Source: Acanthosepion lycidas
Lineage: Eukaryota > Mollusca > Cephalopoda > Sepiida > Sepiidae
Assembly (NCBI GenBank): GCA_963932145.1
Contig: CAWVQA010000105.1
Coordinates: 124,001-188,000 of the forward strand
Direction: 5' to 3'
DNA length: 64,000 bases
Numbering within the stretch: position 1 is the stretch's first letter; the number at the start of each line of letters is the position of its first letter. A program made the position numbers and the translations under genes. Below, piece by piece: positions 26,268 to 40,342 of this stretch. Below the pieces are notes generated by a model, which worked only from the letters and a program-made list of their open reading frames with translations, had not been told where the DNA came from and searched no databases.

Positions 26268-28958
26268 GATTTACATGCAAAATCTAGCTTTTTTCACTAC
26301 TTTTTAACGCTAGTTTGTAAATATCAATAACTGTTTGAAAACATTAGAAAAACAATGAAATTATAGAAAATCGATATGAAATCAATCAAAACTTATTGAT
26401 TTTAACTAGTTTCACAAGTTTTGATAAAGTTTTATTTAAGATTTTATGTTTTACACAACTTTTAATTACATAGCGATTTACATGCAAAATCTAGCTTTTT
26501 TCACTACTTTTTAACGTTAGTTTGTAAATATCAATAACTGTTTGAAAACATTAGAAAAACAATGAAATTATTGAAAATCGATATGAAATCAATCAAAACT
26601 TATTGATTTTAACTAGTTTCACACGTTTTGACAAAGTTTTATTTAAGATTTTATGTTTTACACAACTTTTAATTACATAGCGATTTACATGCAAAATCTA
26701 GCTTTTTTCACTACTTTTTAACGCTAGTTTGTAAATATCAATAACTGTTTGAAAACATTAGAAAAACAATGAAATTATTGAAAATCGATATGAAATCAAT
26801 CAAAACTTATTGATTTTAACTAGTTTCACAAGTTTTGACAAAGTTTTATTTAAGATTTTATGTTTTACACAACTTTTAATTACATAGCGATTTACATGCA
26901 AAATCTAGCTTTTTTCACTACTTTTTAACGCTAGTTTGTAAATATCAATAACTGTTTGAAAACATTAGAAAAACAATGAAATTATTGAAAATCGATATGA
27001 AATCAATCAAAACTTATTGATTTTAACTAGTTTCACAAGTTTTGACAAAGTTTTATTTAAGATTTTATGTTTTACACAACTTTTAATTACATAGCGATTT
27101 ACATGCAAAATCAAGCTTTTTTCACTACTTTTTAACGCTAGTTTGTAAATATCAATAACTGTTTGAAAACATTAGAAAAACAATGAAATTATTGAAAATC
27201 GATATGAAATCAATCAAAACTTATTGATTTTAACTAGTTTCACAAGTTTTGACAAAGTTTTATTTAAGATTTTATGTTTTACACAACTTTTAATTACATA
27301 GCGATTTACATGCAAAATCTAGCTTTTTTCACTACTTTTTAACGCTAGTTTGTAAATATCAATAACTGTTTGAAAACATTAGAAAAACAATGAAATTATT
27401 GAAAATCGATATGAAATCAATCAAAACTTATTGATTTTCACTAGTTTCACAAGTTTTGACAAAGTTTTATTTCAGATTTTATGTTTTACACAACTTTTAA
27501 TTACATAGCGATTTACATGCAAAATCTAGCTTTTTTCACTACTTTTTAACGCTAGTTTGTATATATCAATAACTGTTTGAAAACATTAGAAAAACAATGA
27601 AATTATTGAAAATCGATATGAAATCAATCAAAACTTATTGATTTTAACTAGTTTCACAAGTTTTGACAAAGTTTTATTTAAGATTTTATGTTTTACACAA
27701 CTTTTAATTACATAGCGATTTACATGCAAAATCTAGCTTTTTTCACTACTTTTTAACGCTAGTTTGTAAATATCAATAACTGTTTGAAAACATTAGAAAA
27801 ACAATGAAATTATTGAAAATCGATATGAAATCAATCAAAACTTATTGATTTTAACTAGTTTCACAAGTTTTGACAAAGTTTTATTTAAGATTTTATGTTT
27901 TACACAACTTTTAATTACATAGCGATTTACATGCAAAATCTAGCTTTTTTCACTACTTTTTAACGCTAGTTTGTAAATATCAATAACTGTTTGAAAACAT
28001 TAGAAAAACAATGAAATTATTGAAAATCGATATGAAATCAATCAAAACTTATTGATTTTAACTAGTTTCACAAGTTTTGACAAAGTTTTATTTAAGATTT
28101 TATGTTTTACACAACTTTTAATTACATAGCGATTTACATGCAAAATCTAGCTTTTTTCACTACTTTTTAACGCTAGTTTGTAAATATCAATAACTGTTTG
28201 AAAACATTAGAAAAACAATGAAATTATTGAAAATCGATATGAAATCAATCAAAACTTATTGATTTTAACTAGTTTCACAAGTTTTGATAAAGTTTTATTT
28301 AAGATTTTACGTTTTACACAACTTTTAATTACATAGCGATTTACATGCAAAATCTAGCTTTTTTCACTACTTTTTAACGCTAGTTTGTAAATATCAATAA
28401 CTGTTTGAAAACATTAGAAAAACAATGAAATTATTGAAAATCGATATGAAATCAATCAAAACTTATTGATTTTAACTAGTTTCACAAGTTTTGATAAAGT
28501 TTTATTTAAGATTTTACGTTTTACACAACTTTTAATTACATAGCGATTTACATGCAAAATCTAGCTTTTTTCACTACTTTTTAACGCTAGTTTGTAAATA
28601 TCAATAACTGTTTGAAAACATTAGAAAAACAATGAAATTATTGAAAATCGATATGAAATCAATCAAAACTTATTGATTTTAACTAGTTTCACAAGTTTTG
28701 ACAAAGTTTTATTTAAGATTTTATGTTTTACACAACTTTTAATTACATAGCGATTTACATGCAAAATCTAGCTTTTTTCACTACTTTTTAACGCTAGTTT
28801 GTAAATATCAATAACTGTTTGAAAACATTAGAAAAACAATGAAATTATTGAAAATCGATATGAAATCAATCAAAACTTATTGATTTTAACTAGTTTCACA
28901 AGTTTTGACAAAGTTTTATTTAAGATTTTATGTTTTACACAACTTTTAATTACATAGC
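26268..28958. repeat. Mixed zone with a C158T+T180C pair at 28,131-28,544
   Basis: Thirteen monomers. Private variants include T98A+C158T (26,268), T43+A150C (26,475), T18A (27,096), A137C+A171C (27,303) and A53T (27,510). The two adjacent C158T+T180C copies at 28,131 and 28,338 match those that open the higher-order units at 14,895-22,550, but the rest of the unit does not follow. Confidence 0.88.
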
Positions 28959-31900
28959 GATTTACATGCAAAATCTAGCTTTTTCACTACTTTTTAACGT
29001 TAGTTTGTAAATATCAATAACTGTTTGAAAACATTAGAAAAACAATGAAATTATTGAAAATCGATATGAAATCAATCAAAAACTTATTGATTTTAACTAG
29101 TTTCACAAGTTTTGACAAAGTTTTATTTAAGATTTTATGTTTTACACAACTTTTAATTACATAGCGATTTACATGCAAAATCAAGCTTTTTTCACTACTT
29201 TTAACGCTAGTTTGTAAATATCAATAACTGTTTGAAAACATTAGAAAAACAATGAAATTATTGAAAATCGATATGAAATCAATCAAAACTTATTGATTTT
29301 AACTAGTTTCACAAGTTTTGACAAAGTTTTATTTAAGATTTTATGTTTTACACAACTTTTAATTACATAGCGATTTACATGCAAAATCTAGCTTTTTTCA
29401 CTACTTTTTAACGCTAGTTTGTAAATATCAATAACTGTTTGAAAACATTAGAAAAACAATGAAATTATTGAAAATCGATATGAAAATCAATCAAAACTTA
29501 TTGATTTTAACTAGTTTCACAAGTTTTGACAAAGTTTTATTAAGATTTTATGTTTTACACAACTTTTAATTACATAGCGATTTACATGCAAAATCTAGCT
29601 TTTTTCACTACTTTTTAACGCTAGTTTGTAAATATCAATAACTGTTTGAAAACATTAGAAAAACAATGAAATTATTGAAAATCGATATGAAATCAATCAA
29701 AACTTATTGATTTTAACTAGTTTCACAAGTTTTGACAAAGTTTTATTTAAGATTTTATGTTTTACACAACTTTTAATTACATAGCGATTTACATGCAAAA
29801 TCTAGCTTTTTTCACTACTTTTTAACGCTAGTTTGTAAATATCAATAACTGTTTGAAAACATTAGAAAAACAATGAAATTATTGAAAATCGATATGAAAT
29901 CAATCAAAACTTATTGATTTTAACTAGTTTCACAAGTTTTGACAAAGTTTTATTTAAGATTTTATGTTTTACACAACTTTTAATTACATAGCGATTTACA
30001 TGCAAAATCTAGCTTTTTTCACTACTTTTTAACGCTAGTTTGTAAATATCAATAACTGTTTGAAAACATTAGAAAAACAATGAAATTATTGAAAATCGAT
30101 ATGAAATCAATCAAAACTTATTGATTTTAACTAGTTTCACAAGTTTTGACAAAGTTTTATTTAAGATTTTATGTTTTACACAACTTTTAATTACATAGCG
30201 ATTTACATGCAAAATCTAGCTTTTTTCACTAATTTTTAACGCTAGTTTGTAAATATCAATAACTGTTTGAAAACATTAGAAAAACAATGAAATTATTGAA
30301 AATCGATATGAAATCAATCAAAACTTATTGATTTTTACTAGTTTCACAAGTTTTGACAAAGTTTTATTTAAGATTTTATGTTTTACACAACTTTTAATTA
30401 CATAGCGATTTACATGCAAAATCTAGCTTTTTTCACTACTTTTTAACGCTAGTTTGTAAATATCAATAACTGTTTGAAAACATTAGAAAAACAATGAAAT
30501 TATTGAAAATCGATATGAAATCAATCAAAACTTATTGATTTTAACTAGTTTCACAAGTTTTGACAAAGTTTTATTTAAGATTTTATGTTTTACACAACTT
30601 TTAATTACATAGCGATTTACATGCAAAAATCTAGCTTTTTTCACTACTTTTTAACGCTAGTTTGTAAATATCAATAACTGTTTGAAAACATTAGATAAAC
30701 AATGAAATTATTGAAAATCGATATGAAATCAATCAAAACTTATTGATTTTAACTAGTTTCACAAGTTTTGATAAAGTTTTATTTAAGATTTTATGTTTTT
30801 ACACAACTTTTAATTACATAGCGATTTACATGCAAAATCTAGCTTTTTTCACTACTTTTTAACGTTAGTTTGTAAATATCAATAACTGTTTGAAAACATT
30901 AGAAAAACAATGAAATTATTGAAAATCGATATGAAATCAATCAAAACTTATTGATTTTAACTAGTTTCACAAGTTTTGACAAAGTTTTATTTAAGATTTT
31001 ATGTTTTACACAACTTTTAATTACATAGCGATTTACATGCAAAATCTAGCTTTTTTCACTACTTTTTAACGCTAGTTTGTAAATATCAATAACTGTTTGA
31101 AAACATTAGAAAAACAATGAAATTATTGAAAATCGATATGAAATCAATCAAAACTTATTGATTTTAACTAGTTTCACAAGTTTTGACAAAGTTTTATTTA
31201 AGATTTTATGTTTTACACAACTTTTAATTACATAGCGATTTACATGCAAAATCTAGCTTTTTTCACTACTTTTTAACGCTAGTTTGTAAATATCAATAAC
31301 TGTTTGAAAACATTAGAAAAACAATGAAATTATTGAAAATCGATATGAAATCAATCAAAACTTATTGATTTTAACTAGTTTCACAAGTTTTGACAAAGTT
31401 TTATTTAAGATTTTATGTTTTACACAACTTTTAATTACATAGCGATTTACATGCAAAATCTAGCTTTTTTCACTAATTTTTAACGCTAGTTTGTAAATAT
31501 CAATAACTGTTTGAAAACATTAGAAAAACAATGAAATTATTGAAAATCGATATGAAATCAATCAAAACTTATTGATTTTAACTAGTTTCACAAGTTTTGA
31601 CAAAGTTTTATTTAAGATTTTATGTTTTACACAACTTTTAATTACATAGCGATTTACATGCAAAATCTAGCTTTTTTTCACTAATTTTTAACGCTAGTTT
31701 GTAAATATCAATAACTGTTTGAAAACATTAGAAAAACAATGAAATTATTGAAAATCGATATGAAATCAATCAAAACTTATTGATTTTAACTAGTTTCACA
31801 AGTTTTGACAAAGTTTTATTTAAGATTTTATGTTTTACACAACTTTTAATTACATAGCGATTTACATGCAAAATCTAGCTTTTTTCACTACTTTTTAACG

Positions 31901-33512
31901 CTAGTTTGTAAATATCAATAACTGTTTGAAAACATTAGATAAACAATGAAATTATTGAAAATCGATATGAAATCAATCAAAACTTATTGATTTTAACTAG
32001 TTTCACAAGTTTTGATAAAGTTTTATTTAAGATTTTATGTTTTACACAACTTTTAATTACATAGCGATTTACATGCAAAATCTAGCTTTTTTCACTACTT
32101 TTTAACGTTAGTTTGTAAATATCAATAACTGTTTGAAAACATTAGAAAAACAATGAAATTATTGAAAATCGATATGAAATCAATCAAAACTTATTGATTT
32201 TAACTAGTTTCACAAGTTTTGACAAAGTTTTATTTAAGATTTTATGTTTTACACAACTTTTAATTACATAGCGATTTACATGCAAAATCTAGCTTTTTTC
32301 ACTACTTTTAACGCTAGTTTGTAAATATCAATAACTGTTTGAAAACATTAGAAAAACAATGAAATTATTGAAAATCGATATGAAATCAATCAAAACTTAT
32401 TGATTTTAACTAGTTTCACAAGTTTTGACAAAGTTTTATTTAAGATTTTATGTTTTACACAACTTTTAATTACATAGCGATTTACATGCAAAATCTAGCT
32501 TTTTTCACTACTTTTTAACGCTAGTTTGTAAATATCAATAACTGTTTGAAAACATTAGAAAAACAATGAAATTATTGAAAATCGATATGAAATCAATCAA
32601 AACTTATTGATTTTAACTAGTTTCACAAGTTTTGACAAAGTTTTATTTAAGATTTTATGTTTTACACAACTTTTAATTACATAGCGATTTACATGCAAAA
32701 TCTAGCTTTTTTCACTACTTTTTAAACGCTAGTTTGTAAATATCAATAACTGTTTGAAAACATTAGAAAAACAATGAAATTATTGAAAATCGATATGAAA
32801 TCAATCAAAACTTATTGATTTTAACTAGTTTCACAAGTTTTGATAAAGTTTTATTTAAGATTTTACGTTTTACACAACTTTTAATTACATAGCGATTTAC
32901 ATGCAAAATCTAGCTTTTTTCACTACTTTTTAACGCTAGTTTGTAAATATCAATAACTGTTTGAAAACATTAGAAAAACAATGAAATTATTGAAAATCGA
33001 TATGAAATCAATCAAAACTTATTGATTTTAACTAGTTTCACAAGTTTTGATAAAGTTTTATTTAAGATTTTACGTTTTACACAACTTTTAATTACATAGC
33101 GATTTACATGCAAAATCTAGCTTTTTTCACTACTTTTAACGCTAGTTTGTAAATATCAATAACTGTTTGAAAACATTAGAAAAACAATGAAATTATTGAA
33201 AATCGATTTGAAATCAATCAAAACTTATTGATTTTAACTAGTTTCACAAGTTTTGACAAAGTTTTATTTAAGATTTTATGTTTTACACAACTTTTAATTA
33301 CATACGGATTTACATGCAAAATCTAGCTTTTTTCACTACTTTTTAACGCTAGTTTGTAAATATCAATAACTGTTTGAAAACATTAGAAAAACAATGAAAT
33401 TATTGAAAATCGATATGAAATCAATCAAAACTTATTGATTTTAACTAGTTTCACAAGTTTTGACAAAGTTTTATTTAAGATTTTATGTTTACACAACTTT
33501 TAATTACATAGC
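28959..33512. repeat. 22 monomers with a cluster of 12 single-base indels
   Basis: Single-base gains or losses, nearly all in A or T runs, occur in the copies starting at 28,959 (two), 29,166, 29,372 (two), 30,614 (two), 31,651, 32,273, 32,686, 33,101 and 33,307. The copy at 33,307 is also preceded by a local gc-to-cg swap (tacgga for tagcga). The net change is zero over exactly 22 x 207 bp. Elsewhere I count about ten single-base indels in 59 kb. Another C158T+T180C pair lies at 32,686-33,100. The excess suggests lower consensus accuracy here; a real hypermutable segment is the alternative. Confidence 0.85.
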
Positions 33513-35789
33513 GATTTACATGCAAAATCTAGCTTTTTTCACTACTTTTTAACGTTAGTTTGTAAATATCAATAACTGTTTGAAAACATTAGAAAAACAA
33601 TGAAATTATTGAAAATCGATATGAAATCAATCAAAACTTATTGATTTTAACTAGTTTCACAAGTTTTGACAAAGTTTTATTTAAGATTTTATGTTTTACA
33701 CAACTTTTAATTACATAGCGATTTACATGCAAAATCTAGCTTTTTTCACTACTTTTTAACGCTAGTTTGTAAATATCAATAACTGTTTGAAAACATTAGA
33801 AAAACAATGAAATTATTGAAAATCGATATGAAATCAATCAAAACTTATTGATTTTAACTAGTTTCACAAGTTTTGACAAAGTTTTATTTAAGATTTTATG
33901 TTTTACACAACTTTTAATTACATAGCGATTTACATGCAAAATCTAGCTTTTTTCACTACTTTTTAACGCTAGTTTGTAAATATCAATAACTGTTTGAAAA
34001 CATTAGAAAAACAATGAAATTATTGAAAATCGATATGAAATCAATCAAAACTTATTGATTTTAACTAGTTTCACAAGTTTTGACAAAGTTTTATTTAAGA
34101 TTTTATGTTTTACACAACTTTTAATTACATAGCGATTTACATGCAAAATCTAGCTTTTTTCACTACTTTTTAACGCTAGTTTGTAAATATCAATAACTGT
34201 TTGAAAACATTAGAAAAACAATGAAATTATTGAAAATCGATATGAAATCAATCAAAACTTATTGATTTTAACTAGTTTCACAAGTTTTGACAAAGTTTTA
34301 TTTAAGATTTTATGTTTTACACAACTTTTAATTACATAGCGATTTACATGCAAAATCTAGCTTTTTTCACTACTTTTTAACGCTAGTTTGTAAATATCAA
34401 TAACTGTTTGAAAACATTAGAAAAACAATGAAATTATTGAAAATCGATATGAAATCAATCAAAACTTATTGATTTTAACTAGTTTCACAAGTTTTGACAA
34501 AGTTTTATTTAAGATTTTATGTTTTACACAACTTTTAATTACATAGCGATTTACATGCAAAATCTAGCTTTTTTCACTACTTTTTAACGCTAGTTTGTAA
34601 ATATCAATAACTGTTTGAAAACATTAGAAAAACAATGAAATTATTGAAAATCGATATGAAATCAATCAAAACTTATTGATTTTAACTAGTTTCACAAGTT
34701 TTGACAAAGTTTTATTTAAGATTTTATGTTTTACACAACTTTTAATTACATAGCGATTTACATGCAAAATCTAGCTTTTTTCACTACTTTTTAACGCTAG
34801 TTTGTAAATATCAATAACTGTTTGAAAACATTAGATAAACAATGAAATTATTGAAAATCGATATGAAATCAATCAAAACTTATTGATTTTAACTAGTTTC
34901 ACAAGTTTTGATAAAGTTTTATTTAAGATTTTATGTTTTACACAACTTTTAATTACATAGCGATTTACATGCAAAATCTAGCTTTTTTCACTACTTTTTA
35001 ACGCTAGTTTGTAAATATCAATAACTGTTTGAAAACATTAGAAAAACAATGAAATTATTGAAAATCGATATGAAATCAATCAAAACTTATTGATTTTAAC
35101 TAGTTTCACAATTTTTAACAAAGTTTTATTTAAGATTTTATGTTTTACACAACTTTTAATTACATAGCGATTTACATGGAAAATGTAGCTTTTTTCACTA
35201 CTTTTTAACGCTAGTTTGTAAATATCAATAACTGTTTGAAAACATTAGAAAAACAATGAAATTATTGAAAATCGATATGAAATCAATCAAAACTTATTGA
35301 TTTTAACTAGTTTCACAAGTTTTGATAAAGTTTTATTTAAGATTTTATGTTTTACACAACTTTTAATTACATAGCGATTTACATGCAAAATCTAGCTTTT
35401 TTCACTACTTTTTAACGCTAGTTTGTAAATATCAATAACTGTTTGAAAACATTAGAAAAACAATGAAATTATTGAAAATCGATATGAAATCAATCAAAAC
35501 TTATTGATTTTAACTAGTTTCACAAGTTTTGACAAAGTTTTATTTAAGATTTTATGTTTTACACAACTTTTAATTACATAGCGATTTACATGCAAAATCT
35601 AGCTTTTTTCACTACTTTTTAACGCTAGTTTGTAAATATCAATAACTGTTTGAAAACATTAGAAAAACAATGAAATTATTGAAAATCGATATGAAATCAA
35701 TCAAAACTTATTGATTTTAACTAGTTTCACAAGTTTTGACAAAGTTTTATTTAAGATTTTATGTTTTACACAACTTTTAATTACATAGC
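33513..35789. repeat. Mixed zone, 11 monomers, mostly consensus
   Basis: After one T43 copy (33,513) most units are consensus C43. Exceptions are A82T+C158T (34,755), G151T+G156A (34,962), the same double variant as the copy at 4,141, and C11G+C17G+C158T (35,169). No higher-order period is evident. Confidence 0.88.
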
Positions 35790-37031
35790 GATTTACATGC
35801 AAAATCTAGCTTTTTTCACTACTTTTTAACGGTAGTTTGTAAATATCAATAACTGTTTGAAAACATTAGAAAAACAATGAAATTATTGAAAATCGATATG
35901 AAATCAATCAAAACTTATTGATTTTAACTAGTTTCACAAGTTTTGACAAAGTTTTATTTAAGATTTTATGTTTTACACAACTTTTAATTACATAGCGATT
36001 TACATGCAAAATCTAGCTTTTTTCACTACTTTTTAACGCTAGTTTGTAAATATCAATAACTGTTTGAAAACATTAGAAAAACAATGAAATTATTGAAAAT
36101 CGATATGAAATCAATCAAAACTTATTGATTTTAACTAGTTTCAGAAGTTTTGACAAAGTTTTATTTAAGATTTTATGTTTTACACAACTTTTAATTACAT
36201 AGCGATTTACATGCAAAATCTAGCTTTTTTCACTACTTTTTAACGCTAGTTTGTAAATATCAATAACTGTTTGAAAACATTAGAAAAACAATGAAATTAT
36301 TGAAAATCGATATGAAATCAATCAAAACTTATTGATTTTAACTAGTTTCACAAGTTTTGACAAAGTTTTATTTAAGATTTTATGTTTTACACAACTTTTA
36401 ATTACATAGCGATTTACATGCAAAATCTAGCTTTTTTCACTACTTTTTAACGTTAGTTTGTAAATATCAATAACTGTTTGAAAACATTAGAAAAACAATG
36501 AAATTATTGAAAATCGATATGAAATCAATCAAAACTTATTGATTTTAACTAGTTTCACAAGTTTTGACAAAGTTTTATTTAAGATTTTATGTTTTACACA
36601 ACTTTTAATTACATAGCGATTTACATGCAAAATCTAGCTTTTTTCACTACTTTTTAACGCTAGTTTGTAAATATCAATAACTGTTTGAAAACATTAGATA
36701 AACAATGAAATTATTGAAAACCGATATGAAATCAATCAAAACTTATTGATTTTAACTAGTTTCACAAGTTTTGACAAAGTTTTATTTAAGATTTTATGTT
36801 TTACACAACTTTTAATTACATAGCGATTTACATGCAAAATCTAGCTTTTTTCACTACTTTTTAACGTTAGTTTGTAAATATCAATAACTGTTTGAAAACA
36901 TTAGAAAAACAATGAAATTATTGAAAATCGATATGAAATCAATCAAAACTTATTGATTTTAACTAGTTTCACAAGTTTTGACAAAGTTTTATTTAAGATT
37001 TTATGTTTTACACAACTTTTAATTACATAGC
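35790..37031. repeat. 6-monomer higher-order unit (1,242 bp), first copy
   Basis: Order: C43G (cggtag); C148G; consensus; T43; A82T+T104C; T43. The identical series follows directly at 37,032. Confidence 0.94.
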
Positions 37032-38273
37032 GATTTACATGCAAAATCTAGCTTTTTTCACTACTTTTTAACGGTAGTTTGTAAATATCAATAACTGTTT
37101 GAAAACATTAGAAAAACAATGAAATTATTGAAAATCGATATGAAATCAATCAAAACTTATTGATTTTAACTAGTTTCACAAGTTTTGACAAAGTTTTATT
37201 TAAGATTTTATGTTTTACACAACTTTTAATTACATAGCGATTTACATGCAAAATCTAGCTTTTTTCACTACTTTTTAACGCTAGTTTGTAAATATCAATA
37301 ACTGTTTGAAAACATTAGAAAAACAATGAAATTATTGAAAATCGATATGAAATCAATCAAAACTTATTGATTTTAACTAGTTTCAGAAGTTTTGACAAAG
37401 TTTTATTTAAGATTTTATGTTTTACACAACTTTTAATTACATAGCGATTTACATGCAAAATCTAGCTTTTTTCACTACTTTTTAACGCTAGTTTGTAAAT
37501 ATCAATAACTGTTTGAAAACATTAGAAAAACAATGAAATTATTGAAAATCGATATGAAATCAATCAAAACTTATTGATTTTAACTAGTTTCACAAGTTTT
37601 GACAAAGTTTTATTTAAGATTTTATGTTTTACACAACTTTTAATTACATAGCGATTTACATGCAAAATCTAGCTTTTTTCACTACTTTTTAACGTTAGTT
37701 TGTAAATATCAATAACTGTTTGAAAACATTAGAAAAACAATGAAATTATTGAAAATCGATATGAAATCAATCAAAACTTATTGATTTTAACTAGTTTCAC
37801 AAGTTTTGACAAAGTTTTATTTAAGATTTTATGTTTTACACAACTTTTAATTACATAGCGATTTACATGCAAAATCTAGCTTTTTTCACTACTTTTTAAC
37901 GCTAGTTTGTAAATATCAATAACTGTTTGAAAACATTAGATAAACAATGAAATTATTGAAAACCGATATGAAATCAATCAAAACTTATTGATTTTAACTA
38001 GTTTCACAAGTTTTGACAAAGTTTTATTTAAGATTTTATGTTTTACACAACTTTTAATTACATAGCGATTTACATGCAAAATCTAGCTTTTTTCACTACT
38101 TTTTAACGTTAGTTTGTAAATATCAATAACTGTTTGAAAACATTAGAAAAACAATGAAATTATTGAAAATCGATATGAAATCAATCAAAACTTATTGATT
38201 TTAACTAGTTTCACAAGTTTTGACAAAGTTTTATTTAAGATTTTATGTTTTACACAACTTTTAATTACATAGC
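37032..38273. repeat. 6-monomer higher-order unit (1,242 bp), second copy
   Basis: It repeats all six monomers of 35,790-37,031 in order, and no differences were seen by eye. The rare C43G at 37,032+42 anchors the unit; the only other C43G copy found in the window is at 6,832, followed at 7,246 by a C148G copy. Confidence 0.94.
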
Positions 38274-40342
38274 GATTTACATGCAAAATCTAGCTTTTTT
38301 CACTACTTTTTAACGCTAGTTTGTAAATATCAATAACTGTTTGAAAACATTAGAAAAACAATGAAATTATTGAAAATCGATATGAAATCAATCAAAACTT
38401 ATTGATTTTAACTAGTTTCACAAGTTTTGACAAAGTTTTATTTAAGATTTTATGTTTTACACAACTTTTAATTACATAGCGATTTACATGCAAAATCTAG
38501 CTTTTGTCACTACTTTTTAACGTTAGTTTGTAAATATCAATAACTGTTTGAAAACATTAGATAAACAATGAAATTATTGAAAATCGATATGAAATCAATC
38601 AAAACTTATTGATTTTAACTAGTTTCACAAGTTTTGACAAAGTTTTATTTAAGATTTTATGTTTTACACAACTTTTAATTACATAGCGATTTACATGCAA
38701 AATCTAGCTTTTTTCACTACTTTTTAACGTTAGTTTGTAAATATCAATAACTGTTTGAAAACATTAGAAAAACAATGAAATTATTGAAAATCGATATGAA
38801 ATCAATCAAAACTTATTGATTTTAACTAGTTTCACAAGTTTTGACAAAGTTTTATTTAAGATTTTATGTTTTACACAACTTTTAATTACATAGCGATTTA
38901 CATGCAAAATCTAGCTTTTTTCACTACTTTTTAACGCTAGTTTGTAAATATCAATAACTGTTTGAAAACATTAGAAAAACAATGAAATTATTGAAAATCG
39001 ATATGAAATCAATCAAAACTTATTGATTTTAACTAGTTTCACAAGTTTTGACAAAGTTTTATTTAAGATTTTATGTTTTACACAACTTTTAATTACATAG
39101 CGATTTACATGCAAAATCTAGCTTTTTTCACTACTTTTTAACGCTAGTTTGTAAATATCAATAACTGTTTGAAAACATTAGAAAAACAATGAAATTATTG
39201 AAAATCGATATGAAATCAATCAAAACTTATTGATTTTAACTAGTTTCACAAGTTTTGACAAAGTTTTATTTAAGATTTTATGTTTTACACAACTTTTAAT
39301 TACATAGCGATTTACATGCAAAATCTAGCTTTTTTCACTACTTTTTAACGCTAGTTTGTAAATATCAATAACTGTTTGAAAACATTAGAAAAACAATGAA
39401 ATTATTGAAAATCGATATGAAATCAATCAAAACTTATTGATTTTAACTAGTTTCACAAGTTTTGACAAAGTTTTATTTAAGATTTTATGTTTTACACAAC
39501 TTTTAATTACATAGCGATTTACATGCAAAATCTAGCTTTTTTCACTACTTTTTACGCTAGTTTGTAAATATCAATAACTGTTTGAAAACATTAGAAAAAC
39601 AATGAAATTATTGAAAATCGATATGAAATCAATCAAAACTTATTGATTTTAACTAGTTTCACAAGTTTTGACAAAGTTTTATTTAAGATTTTATGTTTTA
39701 CACAACTTTTAATTACATAGCGATTTACATGCAAAATCTAGCTTTTTTCACTACTTTTTAACGCTAGTTTGTAAATATCAATAACTGTTTGAAAACATTA
39801 GAAAAACAATGAAATTATTGAAAATCGATATGAAATCAATCAAAACTTATTGATTTTAACTAGTTTCACAAGTTTTGACAAAGTTTTATTTAAGATTTTA
39901 TGTTTTACACAACTTTTAATTACATAGCGATTTACATGCAAAATCTAGCTTTTTTCACTACTTTTTAACGCTAGTTTGTAAATATCAATAACTGTTTGAA
40001 AACATTAGAAAAACAATGAAATTATTGAAAATCGATATGAAATCAATCAAAACTTATTGATTTTAACTAGTTTCACAAGTTTTGACAAAGTTTTATTTAA
40101 GATTTTATGTTTTACACAACTTATAATTACATAGCGATTTACATGCAAAATCTAGCTTTTTTCACTACTTTTTAACGTTAGTTTGTAAATATCAATAACT
40201 GTTTGAAAACATTAGAAAAACAATGAAATTATTGAAAATCGATATGAAATCAATCAAAACTTATTGATTTTAACTAGTTTCACAAGTTTTGACAAAGTTT
40301 TATTTAAGATTTTATGTTTTACACAACTTTTAATTACATAGC
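38274..40342. repeat. Transition into the homogenised core, 10 monomers
   Basis: Contains T26G+T43+A82T (38,481), T43 (38,688), three consensus copies, a 206-bp copy lacking one A at position ~39-40 (39,516), a consensus copy, one with T195A (39,929) and one with T43 (40,136). Confidence 0.9.
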
